Of a DNA stretch of 64,000 nucleotides, positions 27,588 to 35,952 are shown piece after piece (within the stretch, counting starts at the first letter, position 1; each line of letters opens with the position of its first letter). The position numbers and the translations under genes were made by a program. The stretch covers positions 1 to 64,000 of the forward strand of contig CAJUMQ010000011.1 of assembly GCA_910587035.1 (NCBI GenBank), read 5' to 3'. A model generated the notes under the pieces. The model made no database searches and was not told the origin of the DNA. It saw nothing but the letters and a program-made list of their open reading frames with translations. The DNA comes from an uncultured Desulfovibrio sp. (GTDB lineage Bacteria; Desulfobacterota; Desulfovibrionia; Desulfovibrionales; Desulfovibrionaceae).

Positions 27588-28637
27588 CTATGTCCAGAAA
27601 AGTATTGCTCTGATAGCCAAAGCAGTCAGCCAGCAGAGTATGCCTCCGCTGAGTGTGGCCCAGACAAGAAGGATGCCAAGGGTTTGCAAATCACTGGCAG
27701 TCCACATGCGGCCGATGGAGGAGGGAGGGCCAAGCCAGGGTTTGGGCACAGTCTGGCCAAAATATACAGATGGGCCCGCCATGCGGCAGCCGCATAACCA
27801 GGAACATGCTGCCATGGGCCAGCCGGAGTTTGGGCTTGGCATGAGGGTGGCCTGGGAGGCAATTTTTCGCCAGCCAGGCCAATTGCCAGTCCAGGGAAAT
27901 CTGGCCGGAGCCAGTTTTTTTAACCGGAATGCAAGATAAAAGGCTGCAACCGAAATTCTGGCAGGAATGAAGGCAAGAAAGTCATCCCCCCTTGCGCCAG
28001 CAAAGCCGAGATGCAGCCATTTGGGAGTCCTGTACCCCCATTGCGAATCCATGGTGCTTACTGTCTTGTATATCCACAAACCGCATGGACCGGTCAATAG
28101 CAGCCAAAAGTAGGGAGCAAGAAAGGCATCGGTGTAATTTTCCGCCATGGTATCCGCCAATGTCTTGCGCAGCATGACGCGATCCAGGTCTGATGTGTTG
28201 CGGCTCACGAGCCAGGAAGTGGCCGAACGCGCGGCTGATATATCACAATTTTCGATGCGCCACAGCACTTCCCGGCCTGTGCGCAAAAGACAGCCCATGG
28301 CCAGGCCGGACCACGCAAAATACAGGGCAAAAACAGGGGCTACAAAGGGCAGATGCAGGCATGACCCCACAAACAGCCAGACACAGATGGCAACAAGCAC
28401 AAGAGCGAGCAAGCCAGCCACGCGTCCGCGCAGTCTTCTCCTGTCTTCGGTTTCACCATTTTGCATGAACATCCGGCAAAATGGCTCAAGCCAATCCAGG
28501 GCCCGTCCAATGGCGCAAACTGGATGAGGCCACGGCAGCCTTGGATCACCCAGGAGAAGATCCAGAACAAGAGCCATCGGGGCCAGCCAGTAGCAATCCC
28601 AGACCGACCATGGCATCAGGTTGGCAAATGTCACCAT
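27588..28637 (-). CDS. cbiB: Adenosylcobinamide-phosphate synthase CbiB/CobD
   Basis: 349 residues, integral membrane. LVLDLLLGDPRLPWPHPVCAIGRALDWLEP near the start, DTMAENYTDAFLAPYFW, TVSTMDSQWGYR and SPNSGWPMAAC match the family. It attaches aminopropanol(-phosphate) to cobyric acid in B12 synthesis. ATG 28637 overlaps the end of trmL by 7 bp, so it is translated from the same message. No cobalamin riboswitch is visible upstream of this operon. Confidence 0.95.
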   Translation of the reverse strand: MVTFANLMPWSVWDCYWLAPMALVLDLLLGDPRLPWPHPVCAIGRALDWLEPFCRMFMQNGETEDRRRLRGRVAGLLALVLVAICVWLFVGSCLHLPFVAPVFALYFAWSGLAMGCLLRTGREVLWRIENCDISAARSATSWLVSRNTSDLDRVMLRKTLADTMAENYTDAFLAPYFWLLLTGPCGLWIYKTVSTMDSQWGYRTPKWLHLGFAGARGDDFLAFIPARISVAAFYLAFRLKKLAPARFPWTGNWPGWRKIASQATLMPSPNSGWPMAACSWLCGCRMAGPSVYFGQTVPKPWLGPPSSIGRMWTASDLQTLGILLVWATLSGGILCWLTALAIRAILFWT

Positions 28638-29131
28638 TTCTCAAGCATGGAGCAGGAGGCCAGGGCGGCATATGCCATAATGCCAGCCGCTGTGGACAGA
28701 TTCAGGCTGCGAACGCCGCCATTTTGCATGGATGCGATGGGGATACGGACCTTATATGGCGATTGCGCGAGAATATCCATTGGCAAACCTCTGGTTTCCG
28801 GGCCGAAAATCAGGGCATCCCCGCATTCAAAGTGGAATTTGGGCAGGGATATATGGCCTTTGGTTGTGGCCATAATCAGTCTTGCGCCCAGGGGCAAGGC
28901 AGCCAGAAATGCCTGCCAGCAGGACCAGATGGAGAGTTTCACATGGGGCCAGTAATCCAGGCCGGCTCTTTTAAGATGGCGGTCATCGATTTTGAAGCCA
29001 AGAGGCTCAATCAGATGCAACTCCAGATCAAAGGCCGCGCACATGCGCGCTATGTTTCCGGTATTTGGCGGGATTTCCGGTTCAAAAAGAGCTACTAGCA
29101 CAATATTGGCATGGCTTAAGTCATTGATCAA
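28631..29131 (-). CDS. trmL: tRNA (cytidine(34)-2'-O)-methyltransferase TrmL
   Basis: 166 residues, a SPOUT methyltransferase. VALFEPEIPPNTGNIARMCAAF at the N-terminus, the knot motif LIFGPETRGLP and the C-terminal IPIASMQNGGVRSLNLSTAAGIMAY are diagnostic. It methylates the wobble base of tRNA-Leu in characterised bacteria. It overlaps the hydantoinase-like gene by 11 bp and cbiB by 7 bp. Confidence 0.95.
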   Translation of the reverse strand: MINDLSHANIVLVALFEPEIPPNTGNIARMCAAFDLELHLIEPLGFKIDDRHLKRAGLDYWPHVKLSIWSCWQAFLAALPLGARLIMATTKGHISLPKFHFECGDALIFGPETRGLPMDILAQSPYKVRIPIASMQNGGVRSLNLSTAAGIMAYAALASCSMLEKW

Positions 29132-30842
29132 GCATGGCTATGATGCCAGGTCTTGCCTGGCATGCCACGCGCATGTCCTTTGCGCCCCGGCCATGATCGT
29201 CAAGGGTTGCAAACAGGTCAGACTCCACAATCTGCACATTGGCATCCTTGCCGCCATCATCTTCCAGCTTGCGTGTCAAAAGATCCATCGCCTTTTGCTC
29301 GGCATCCTTGAGGGTGAAGCCAGGGTCAATGCGTTCCCTGTAATTAAGGGCCGGAGCCGAAAGCTCCCTTTTGCCGGTGTCGGCATAAACTTCCAGCCAT
29401 GCTGTCGGAATGGTCAGGGCTGCGCCAATGGCATTGGCAACATCAAAATGGGACGCTATTTCCACCGGCATCCCAAAAGAAGCCTCCATACGCTGCCGAA
29501 GGCAGTGCGCCGGGCCTCCCACAAGATATATTTTTTGTGGCCGCGCCTCTCGCGCAGCCTTGAGGGCGGCTATGGTATAGATGGGGCCGGAATTTATATT
29601 TTCGACAAGCTCTGTGGCGGCGCGAACAATTTTGTCCATGGCATTGGCCACAGCATTTTGGGCAATGTCTGCGGCCATGCTTTTATCACCTCCAAGACTG
29701 GCGGCCATATTTTCCAGACCTGAGCGGCTGGCGTCTACATCCCCGCGATCCCTGGTGTCAGGCGCCGCATCGAGATAGTTCAGGGCGTCCAGAAATGTCG
29801 GTTTTGTGCCGCCAAAGGCCATGGCTGGTCCTGTCCTTAGGGGCAGAATCCTGGCATTTTTGCCATCAGCGCCTGGATCTATCAGGGAGTCTCCGCCAAC
29901 GGCAATGGATATGGAGGCCATGGATTTCACCAGGGTACGCCGGTTTTCCAGAATCATGCCCTGTCTGTCAACAACAGGAGAGCCTTCATAAAAAAGAGCT
30001 ATATCTGTAGTTGTACCACCGGTATCAAGCAGTAGGGCGCAATCCTTTGCCGCATCCGGCCACATGGCCAGCACACCCATGACACTGGCTGCTGGACCGG
30101 AAAGTATGGACTGCACGGGCTCCTGCCTGGAGGCGGCAAAGGGCATGGCGCCTCCATCAGCTTTCAGCAGCCGGCACTGGGCGCTGATGCCGAAGGTGGC
30201 AAGGGCTTTTTCCATGGAATTTAAAAAATTTTCATGCAGCCTGCCCACTGCTGCATTATAATATGCCGTGGCAATGCGCCGGGGAAAATTCAATCTGCCG
30301 GAAAGTGTATGCCCAAGGGTCACAGGCAGGGATGAGGCTTTGGCGGCCACCGCGCCCATTTCATTCTCATGGGCAGGATTGCGTGGTGAAAATTTGCCTA
30401 CGCAGGCAATGGCGTCTACTCCATCCCTGGCCCATTGTCCGGCTGTAATGGCAAGCTCCCTGGTAAACAGCTTTTCAATTTCAACTCCGCGATGATCCAG
30501 GCCGCCGGGAACAACGCAAACATTATTGCCAATGGCAAAATGAAGAGGGTCAAGGCCAGGACCGGCCGAAAGGGCAAGACCCACTGTATCGGCCCGATTC
30601 TGGACCAGGGCGTTAATTTCCAAGGTGGTGCCCAGTGTCACGCGGCGCACATTTTTTAATTGCTCCGCGCTGGACACCGCCAGGATCTCCAGAACAGTGC
30701 GCACAGACTTTGGCAGATCATCGTGCAGGGTTGAGGTTTTGGCGCTGGCAAGCAAACGGGCCCTCTGGCCCTGTATGGCAAGGATTGCCGCATCTGTGTG
30801 CGTGCCGCCACAGTCAATCCCCAAAACGGTATATTCACCCAT
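29121..30842 (-). CDS. Hydantoinase/oxoprolinase A-type protein
   Basis: 573 residues. VLGIDCGGTHTDAAIL at the N-terminus is the ATPase phosphate loop; RRVTLGTTLEINALVQ, SGPAASVMGVL, LLDTGGTTTDIALF and VGGPAHCLR are HyuA-family blocks. Such proteins open cyclic amides with ATP, normally with a HyuB partner, which is missing here. AGGTGAG precedes the ATG. It lies 22 bp after the Hsp70-like gene and overlaps trmL. The real substrate is unknown; a stand-alone role, for example in cofactor or acetone-like chemistry, cannot be excluded. Confidence 0.88.
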   Translation of the reverse strand: MGEYTVLGIDCGGTHTDAAILAIQGQRARLLASAKTSTLHDDLPKSVRTVLEILAVSSAEQLKNVRRVTLGTTLEINALVQNRADTVGLALSAGPGLDPLHFAIGNNVCVVPGGLDHRGVEIEKLFTRELAITAGQWARDGVDAIACVGKFSPRNPAHENEMGAVAAKASSLPVTLGHTLSGRLNFPRRIATAYYNAAVGRLHENFLNSMEKALATFGISAQCRLLKADGGAMPFAASRQEPVQSILSGPAASVMGVLAMWPDAAKDCALLLDTGGTTTDIALFYEGSPVVDRQGMILENRRTLVKSMASISIAVGGDSLIDPGADGKNARILPLRTGPAMAFGGTKPTFLDALNYLDAAPDTRDRGDVDASRSGLENMAASLGGDKSMAADIAQNAVANAMDKIVRAATELVENINSGPIYTIAALKAAREARPQKIYLVGGPAHCLRQRMEASFGMPVEIASHFDVANAIGAALTIPTAWLEVYADTGKRELSAPALNYRERIDPGFTLKDAEQKAMDLLTRKLEDDGGKDANVQIVESDLFATLDDHGRGAKDMRVACQARPGIIAMLDQ

Positions 30843-30864
30843 TATATCTCACCTGGAAAATGGC

Positions 30865-32880
30865 TTAATGTGTTTTGACCTGATTCAGCACAGTCAGGCG
30901 TCCCAGCATGGAACTTAGCGCATTTCTCAATCTGCGCTCGATCTCAATCTCCATGCGTTCCTGGGCATCCGCCATGGCCGCATTGAGAGATTTTTCTATA
31001 TAGGCCCTGTTTTTATCAACAATTTTTTTGCGGTTTGATTCGTTTAGCAAAAAAGCTGGCAACTTACGTTTTTCAAGCAGTTTGGGCGCGGTTTTAGCCA
31101 GCAGCCAGGTTGCGCCAAAAGCCATGCTGCCACCCACTATGCTTGAAACCGGCTCCCCGGTATGGGCAATGGTTGTAGCCGTGGTGGTGGCTGCCACAAG
31201 GGGTAGAATGGTGGTGAGGGTAAACTTCATTAATTGCAGGGAATCAAGCCGTGAAATTTTGATGCTCACATTGTCAAAGAACTCCTGGCCAATGGCCTGG
31301 GCGGGAAAGGTGAAATTTGGGGCCAGGAGCACTCCATTTTGCCTGAGCCATGCCCTGAAGGCAAAATTCAACTCCTGCTGGATATCCTGCTGCAATGCCC
31401 GGCTCTTATCCTCCGCGATTTTCACAAGCTCCTGATCCTGGCTGATATTTTTGGAGAAGGTCTGCTCAAGCTGCTCAACAGTCATTCCCTGCGTCTGCGC
31501 AGCTTCAAGAGCAGGCATTATATCTCTTGTGGCAATGCGCTGGCTGCAAAGCGAGACAATTTCGCCGGCCTGTTTTTGCATCAGCTTCTTGGCAGTATTA
31601 ACCGCTTTTTGCGCAAAGGCCGCTATCTTGTCATTGAGAAGTGCATTGACCCTCTCGCGCGAGCTGGCAAGCACCGGAAAAAGGGCCAGCCCATACGCTA
31701 TGTCTTCGTAACTGCGCCTGCTGTGGGCTATGCTGGCCTGAGGAAAAAGGCGTCGCACAATTTCGCTTGCAAAAGGCCAGCGCGAGCTGCCCCCGGTGAG
31801 CACAACCCTTGCGACATCGCGCCTGTTGCCAATATTGTCGAGCACGGCGCCAAGCCATGAGATAAGGCCCACCTGCCTGCCTTCCAGAAGATCTTCGGCA
31901 TGGCGGCTCAAGCCTCCCTTGTGAACATAATCTTTTAGAATGCGCAGCATTTGCGTGGAAGCGGCATAATTCTCGGCATCGCGCACGAAGTCATCCCTGG
32001 TATATGCTTCCACAAAGGAATCATGTCTTTGACCGCTGTCCGCATACCATACAGCATGCAGCGACATGCCTTTTTCATCCGGCGCCTCATCCGGGGCCAG
32101 CGAGCCAAGATGGTTGGAAAACTGCTCCTTCTGCGTCTTGCATTCAATCCAGTGGACATACCATTCATATGGCGATGTTGGCACCAGCGCGGCAAAGTCT
32201 TTATCATGCCTCATGAAGACCTGAAAAAAAAGGTCATCAAACAGTCGGCCGCCATAGAGCATGTCGCCCCCATTTTGGAGAACATACATGCTTTCCACCG
32301 TTGTATAATCGCAGGTGCCACCACCAAAATCCACTATGACGCATTTTCTTTCAACATCATCAATATCAAGTGTGCCGCTCTGAAGGCAGGATATAAGCGC
32401 AGCGTCCGATTCCCTCACAAATTTGGGACGCGGCCAACCCGATGAAATGAAGCATTGGGCCATGTTTATGCTGAAATCCTCCCTGGCCAGGGAGGGTATG
32501 CCAACATAAATGCCACTGTCACTCTCTAGAAAACCCTCTGGCAAGGCAGCGCGCAAAAGTGCCAGAAAATCTGTCATTGCCCGCATGGAGTCAGGAGATC
32601 CCTGGGAGATTTCCGGCTTGAACTGGCTTGCGAGACGCCTCAGGTGCTGCGCCTGGATGTTTGCATAAAATTCGTTTTCCGCAATATTGCCGGCAAGCAT
32701 TGGCCTGTCATTTTCATAGAGCACAACTGTGGCGATACTGCCGCTGTCATCACTCATGCCCTGAATGACAATCGGCCCTGGCTGTTCCATTGCAAGCATG
32801 CCCCTTTCTGATTTGCCGGGATATGAGGCGGCATACAGATAGGTGTTGGATGTGCCAAGATCTATGCCAATAATTTTCAT
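30865..32880 (-). CDS. Hsp70-like ATPase with hydrophobic C-terminal segment
   Basis: 671 residues. The actin/Hsp70 fold is shown by phosphate loop 1 IGIDLGTSNTYLY (4-15), phosphate loop 2 VDFGGGTCDYTTVES (about 182-196) and the adenosine motif VVLTGGSSRWP (about 358-368). The usual DnaK substrate-binding beta sandwich is not recognisable. Instead there is a helical region (about 390-530), a hydrophobic stretch (about 552-598, LTTILPLVAATTTATTI and GGSMAFGATWLLA) and a charged helical tail. It probably sits at or in the membrane. It overlaps the membrane-protein gene upstream by 4 bp (ATGA). No DnaJ or GrpE is adjacent. Confidence 0.85.
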   Translation of the reverse strand: MKIIGIDLGTSNTYLYAASYPGKSERGMLAMEQPGPIVIQGMSDDSGSIATVVLYENDRPMLAGNIAENEFYANIQAQHLRRLASQFKPEISQGSPDSMRAMTDFLALLRAALPEGFLESDSGIYVGIPSLAREDFSINMAQCFISSGWPRPKFVRESDAALISCLQSGTLDIDDVERKCVIVDFGGGTCDYTTVESMYVLQNGGDMLYGGRLFDDLFFQVFMRHDKDFAALVPTSPYEWYVHWIECKTQKEQFSNHLGSLAPDEAPDEKGMSLHAVWYADSGQRHDSFVEAYTRDDFVRDAENYAASTQMLRILKDYVHKGGLSRHAEDLLEGRQVGLISWLGAVLDNIGNRRDVARVVLTGGSSRWPFASEIVRRLFPQASIAHSRRSYEDIAYGLALFPVLASSRERVNALLNDKIAAFAQKAVNTAKKLMQKQAGEIVSLCSQRIATRDIMPALEAAQTQGMTVEQLEQTFSKNISQDQELVKIAEDKSRALQQDIQQELNFAFRAWLRQNGVLLAPNFTFPAQAIGQEFFDNVSIKISRLDSLQLMKFTLTTILPLVAATTTATTIAHTGEPVSSIVGGSMAFGATWLLAKTAPKLLEKRKLPAFLLNESNRKKIVDKNRAYIEKSLNAAMADAQERMEIEIERRLRNALSSMLGRLTVLNQVKTH

Positions 32881-33968
32881 GATTCAGGCCCGGAGTATTG
32901 TTTTGCTGGCGGCTGGTCATATATTCGCTGCGCATGGCCCTTGATTAATTTGTCACCCAGCCTGCGCGGCTGCTTGAGAATGCGACAGCGATCGCCATCC
33001 GCAATAAGACCCATGGGAATATACAGGCCGCTGTCCCTCTCGCTGTTCCAGACAATCTCATTGTCCGCATTTTCCTGTCCAAAACCGGCTGCAGCCAGTT
33101 TTTCCGACAAAAAGGAACGCTGGGGAGGCTCCAGAGAATCCAGAATATCCAGAACGCCACTGGCCAGCTGGCAGGCGGCATTGGCACATGCCCCGGAATT
33201 CTGGCTGTTACCCTGTGAGTTTTCAAGCCTGCGAAGCTCGAAATCCCTCTGGCCAACTTCTTTGATTACAAACAGGGCCAGATTAAGCCTTTGTGTGGTC
33301 TGCTCAAGCAAATTCTGCTCAAATACAGACATATTAAGACCTGTGATTTTTTTGGAAAAGAATATCAGGAGGAAAAATGCGCCACCCAGCAGCCAGACTG
33401 ACTTGAAAAAATTTGGCCTTGCGCCCGCGCCAAATACCAGACTCCTGAAACTGGAAAAACTGCCAAAACGCACAAGGCCAGCGGCCAGCTGCCCTGCAAA
33501 ACGTGTCAGGGCACCAAGTCCAAGGCAGGTCAGGGCAATGCGGCGTGCGCGCGGGTTGGCGCCAAGATAGTCATTGAGCCAGATTGCCCCAAGTATGGCG
33601 GCAGCCCGGATGATATCCCCCCCCATGCCAATAAAATCAAGCAGCGCGGCGACAATGCCGCCAAGAACCCAGCCAATGCCCACTGCGCCCGCAAGGGAGA
33701 GGAAGGCGGTCCTTTTTTCATAGAGTCCTGCACAGTCAAAATCGGGCAGGGCGGCTGCAAGCGACCAAAGAAATTCGCTTTTGTCAGACAACTGCTCAAG
33801 CTCTGTCGATGCCGCCATCCCGGCTGCTTCATCCACAATCGATTTCTTTAAATCCTGAAGCCTGCGCAGAATGGCTTCCCGATCGTCTGGTTTTGTCGCG
33901 ATTTCATCGCATATGTTTTTTACAAGTTGTCTGGCGGCATCCGTCAACAAGGGTTCATCTGTTTCCAC
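32877..33968 (-). CDS. Multi-helix membrane protein paired with the Hsp70-like gene
   Basis: About 363 residues. A soluble helical N-terminal part (1-105) is followed by three or four hydrophobic helices (for example AGAVGIGWVLGGIVAALLDFIG and SVWLLGGAFFLLIFF) and a soluble C-terminal part with LVKEVGQRDFEL-like charged helices and LDSLEPPQRSFLSEKL. No family recognised. The proposed GTG start (33968) lies 6 bp after AGGTGG; the longer frame begins at TTG 33995. Co-translation with the Hsp70-like gene suggests the two proteins act together at the membrane. Confidence 0.8.
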   Translation of the reverse strand: METDEPLLTDAARQLVKNICDEIATKPDDREAILRRLQDLKKSIVDEAAGMAASTELEQLSDKSEFLWSLAAALPDFDCAGLYEKRTAFLSLAGAVGIGWVLGGIVAALLDFIGMGGDIIRAAAILGAIWLNDYLGANPRARRIALTCLGLGALTRFAGQLAAGLVRFGSFSSFRSLVFGAGARPNFFKSVWLLGGAFFLLIFFSKKITGLNMSVFEQNLLEQTTQRLNLALFVIKEVGQRDFELRRLENSQGNSQNSGACANAACQLASGVLDILDSLEPPQRSFLSEKLAAAGFGQENADNEIVWNSERDSGLYIPMGLIADGDRCRILKQPRRLGDKLIKGHAQRIYDQPPAKQYSGPES

Positions 33969-34244
33969 TATTAACCACCTGCAGCTTTTTCGCAATCGGC
34001 AAGCTCTTGCGAATTGCGCGAATTACCATATATATAACATGTAGAAGTTGAAATTATTCCCACGGGCAGGCATCCCCTGGCCCAGGGGGGATTTCACGCG
34101 CGCCTTGCGCCGCAAAGCCGCGAGGGAATGCCCGATTTTTATTGGGCATACGCAATACTACAGTTGAACCTGGATATTGGCAAACATGCCACATGCTGGC
34201 AGCCACTTCACATCCAACAAATCATTACTGGCAGGATACTGAGA

Positions 34245-34685
34245 ATGAAAATAAAAATAGGCGCGCTTGCAAAAATGTTTGGCTGCCCTGTGGTGACAGT
34301 ACGTTACTATGAAAAGGAGGGCCTGCTTAAGGAACCGGCGCGCACAAACAGCAATTACAGGCTTTATGGGGATGAGGACATTGACCGGCTCAGATTTATC
34401 ATGCATTGCCGCAAGCATGACATAAGCATCAATGAAATTCGGGATCTGCTAAAATTGCGGGAAAATCCCCATCAGGATTGTGGCTATGTGCACGAGATGA
34501 TCAACAGGCACATTGCTGGAGTGGATGAAAAGATATCGGCCCTGCAGAATCTCAAGGAGGAACTGATCGCCTTGAGCAAATTGAGCGCCTGTGAGCAAAA
34601 AGGCAACTGCACCATATTGCGCACCCTGGGTGCTTCAGATGGCTGCTCAAGCTGCAAGCAAATTCAAGTATCCAAGGGCGCGTAA
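34245..34685 (+). CDS. MerR-family metal-type regulator (CadR/PbrR-like)
   Basis: 146 residues. The winged helix is MKIKIGALAKMFGCPVVTVRYYEKEGLL with RLYGDEDIDRLRFI. Cysteines occur where CadR/PbrR proteins place metal ligands: one near residue 12-14, one in DCGYVHEMI (about 78), then CEQKGNC (about 114-120) and a C-terminal CSSC. This suggests sensing of a soft divalent metal such as Cd, Pb or Zn. No transporter or metallochaperone gene is adjacent; the next gene is mgsA, 86 bp on. ATG 34245 gives a normal MerR start. Confidence 0.88.
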   Translation: MKIKIGALAKMFGCPVVTVRYYEKEGLLKEPARTNSNYRLYGDEDIDRLRFIMHCRKHDISINEIRDLLKLRENPHQDCGYVHEMINRHIAGVDEKISALQNLKEELIALSKLSACEQKGNCTILRTLGASDGCSSCKQIQVSKGA

Positions 34686-34771
34686 AAAACTGGCGCCGCT
34701 TCAGGCACTGATTGTGCGCCGCCATTTGCGGTGCATGCACAGCAAAAACAAATTTTCCCGGGGAGATGGAT

Positions 34772-35206
34772 ATGTCAAGACATGTGGGCGCTGTAAAACG
34801 CATTGCCCTGATCGCGCATGACAACATGAAGCAGGGGCTGATTGAGTGGTGCGAAATTCACAAGGATATTCTTGCAGGCCACTCCCTGTGCGGCACAGGC
34901 ACAACTGCCAGGCTCATAAGAGAAAAAACTGGCCTGCAGGTAAAGGCCTATCTCAGCGGCCCCCTGGGGGGAGATCAGGAAATTGGCGCCCGTGTTGCCG
35001 AAGGCCATCTCGATATTGTGATATTTTTTTCCGATCCCCTCACTGCCCAGCCGCATGATCCGGATGTGCGCGCGCTTCTTCGCATCGCACAGGTGTATGA
35101 CATTCCCATTGCCCTTAACCGCATTTCCGCAGACTATTTCATCAGCTCAAAGCTTTTTTATAGCGACCACGATTATGAGCCGCACATCATGGGCGCAAAA
35201 AAATAG
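34772..35206 (+). CDS. mgsA: Methylglyoxal synthase
   Basis: 144 residues. RIALIAHDNMKQGLIEW, the phosphate-binding SLCGTGTTARLI, LSGPLGGDQEIGARVAEG and FFSDPLTAQPHDPDVRALLR with the catalytic Asp are all present. It converts dihydroxyacetone phosphate to methylglyoxal, a bypass that relieves sugar-phosphate stress. GGGGAG lies 6 bp before ATG 34772. A 16-bp palindrome and R1 copy B follow the gene. Confidence 0.95.
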   Translation: MSRHVGAVKRIALIAHDNMKQGLIEWCEIHKDILAGHSLCGTGTTARLIREKTGLQVKAYLSGPLGGDQEIGARVAEGHLDIVIFFSDPLTAQPHDPDVRALLRIAQVYDIPIALNRISADYFISSKLFYSDHDYEPHIMGAKK

Positions 35207-35280
35207 CTGCATCATTCACAATCCTGATGAATGCGGCTTGTGGACTTAAGCCTAGCAGACAGGCCATTGCGTGGTCTATC

Positions 35281-35318
35281 TGTTCCAGGGCATTTTTTTA
35301 ATAAAATGCCCTGGAACA
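35281..35318. terminator. Long palindrome after mgsA
   Basis: A perfect 16-bp inverted repeat (35281-35296 with 35303-35318, loop TTTAAT). No T-run follows on the plus strand, but the stem base pairs next to the loop are A/T. It could terminate mgsA on one side and the epimerase operon on the other. Its right arm runs into the start of R1 copy B. Confidence 0.5.
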
Positions 35319-35455
35319 TTTGCCGATTGAAAATAGGCAAATGCAAGGCGTTTCTTCTGAGCGACCGAGCAAGAGTGTGCGGGAAATTGAATTTTTCCGC
35401 AAAACGCCAGCGCGCATGGTTGAAACGCGTGGAGCGTCTCAACTGATAAATGCTC
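35317..35455 (+). repeat. R1 hairpin repeat, copy B
   Basis: 35317-35343 is identical to 14565-14591. Later parts match copy A with changes: GGCGTTTCTTCTGA, AATTGAATTTT, then AAACGCC, the hairpin TTGAAACGC (35420-35428) with GCGTCTCAA (35434-35442), and CTGATAAATGCTC at the end. GGCGTTT (35347 on) and AAACGCC can form a long outer stem. The right end is the stop codon region of the epimerase gene on the minus strand. Confidence 0.75.
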
Positions 35456-35952
35456 TAAAATTCGAATGGTATCACATCATTTTTGGGCGGCAGCCGCTGG
35501 CATTCACCAGGGTCATGCACCATGTCCGCCAGATTGCAAATAAGCGCTGGTGTATCTCCCATGGCCTGGAAACCATACCAGACTCCCGCAGGTATGCGCA
35601 GCAACTTGTAATTGTCCGGCCTGCCAAGCTCCATGACCACCAGGGAGCCAAGCGTGAAGGATGCCCCCCTGGCATCATAAAGAGCGATTTTAATTCTTCC
35701 CACAGGTACCGTAAAAAGCTGGTTTTGTTCCTTATGCATTTTCCAGGCCTTGATCTGCCCGGTTTCAATCTCCGAAAAATAGATTTCTCCAAAACCATCT
35801 GCAAATTTAGGCAGGAGGGGGGAATCCTTGCGGAGCATCCGCAAAACAGGGCCGCCAGGTGCTGCAATTATTTTTAAGGGTTCCACATAGGCGCCCCTTA
35901 TGCCTATATCCCCCAATGTATCCTGTTGGGTGGCGGTATTTAATTTGTCCAT
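35455..35952 (-). CDS. RmlC-like sugar epimerase
   Basis: 165 residues, a cupin. KAWKMHKEQNQLFTVPVGRIKIALYD, RIPAGVWYGFQAMG and ADMVHDPGE are typical of the dTDP-4-dehydrorhamnose 3,5-epimerase superfamily, in particular the branch found with CDP-glucose genes. It likely epimerises the 4-keto-6-deoxy sugar made by RfbG. ATG 35952 follows AGGGGAT and overlaps rfbG by 13 bp. Its TAG stop touches the end of R1 copy B. Confidence 0.85.
   Translation of the reverse strand: MDKLNTATQQDTLGDIGIRGAYVEPLKIIAAPGGPVLRMLRKDSPLLPKFADGFGEIYFSEIETGQIKAWKMHKEQNQLFTVPVGRIKIALYDARGASFTLGSLVVMELGRPDNYKLLRIPAGVWYGFQAMGDTPALICNLADMVHDPGECQRLPPKNDVIPFEF

Noticed and set aside
33969..34244. Cobalamin riboswitch upstream of the operon containing cbiB
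   Set aside because: No B12-box-like sequence or matching stem arrangement is seen; the region holds only a GC-rich hairpin and divergent gene starts.
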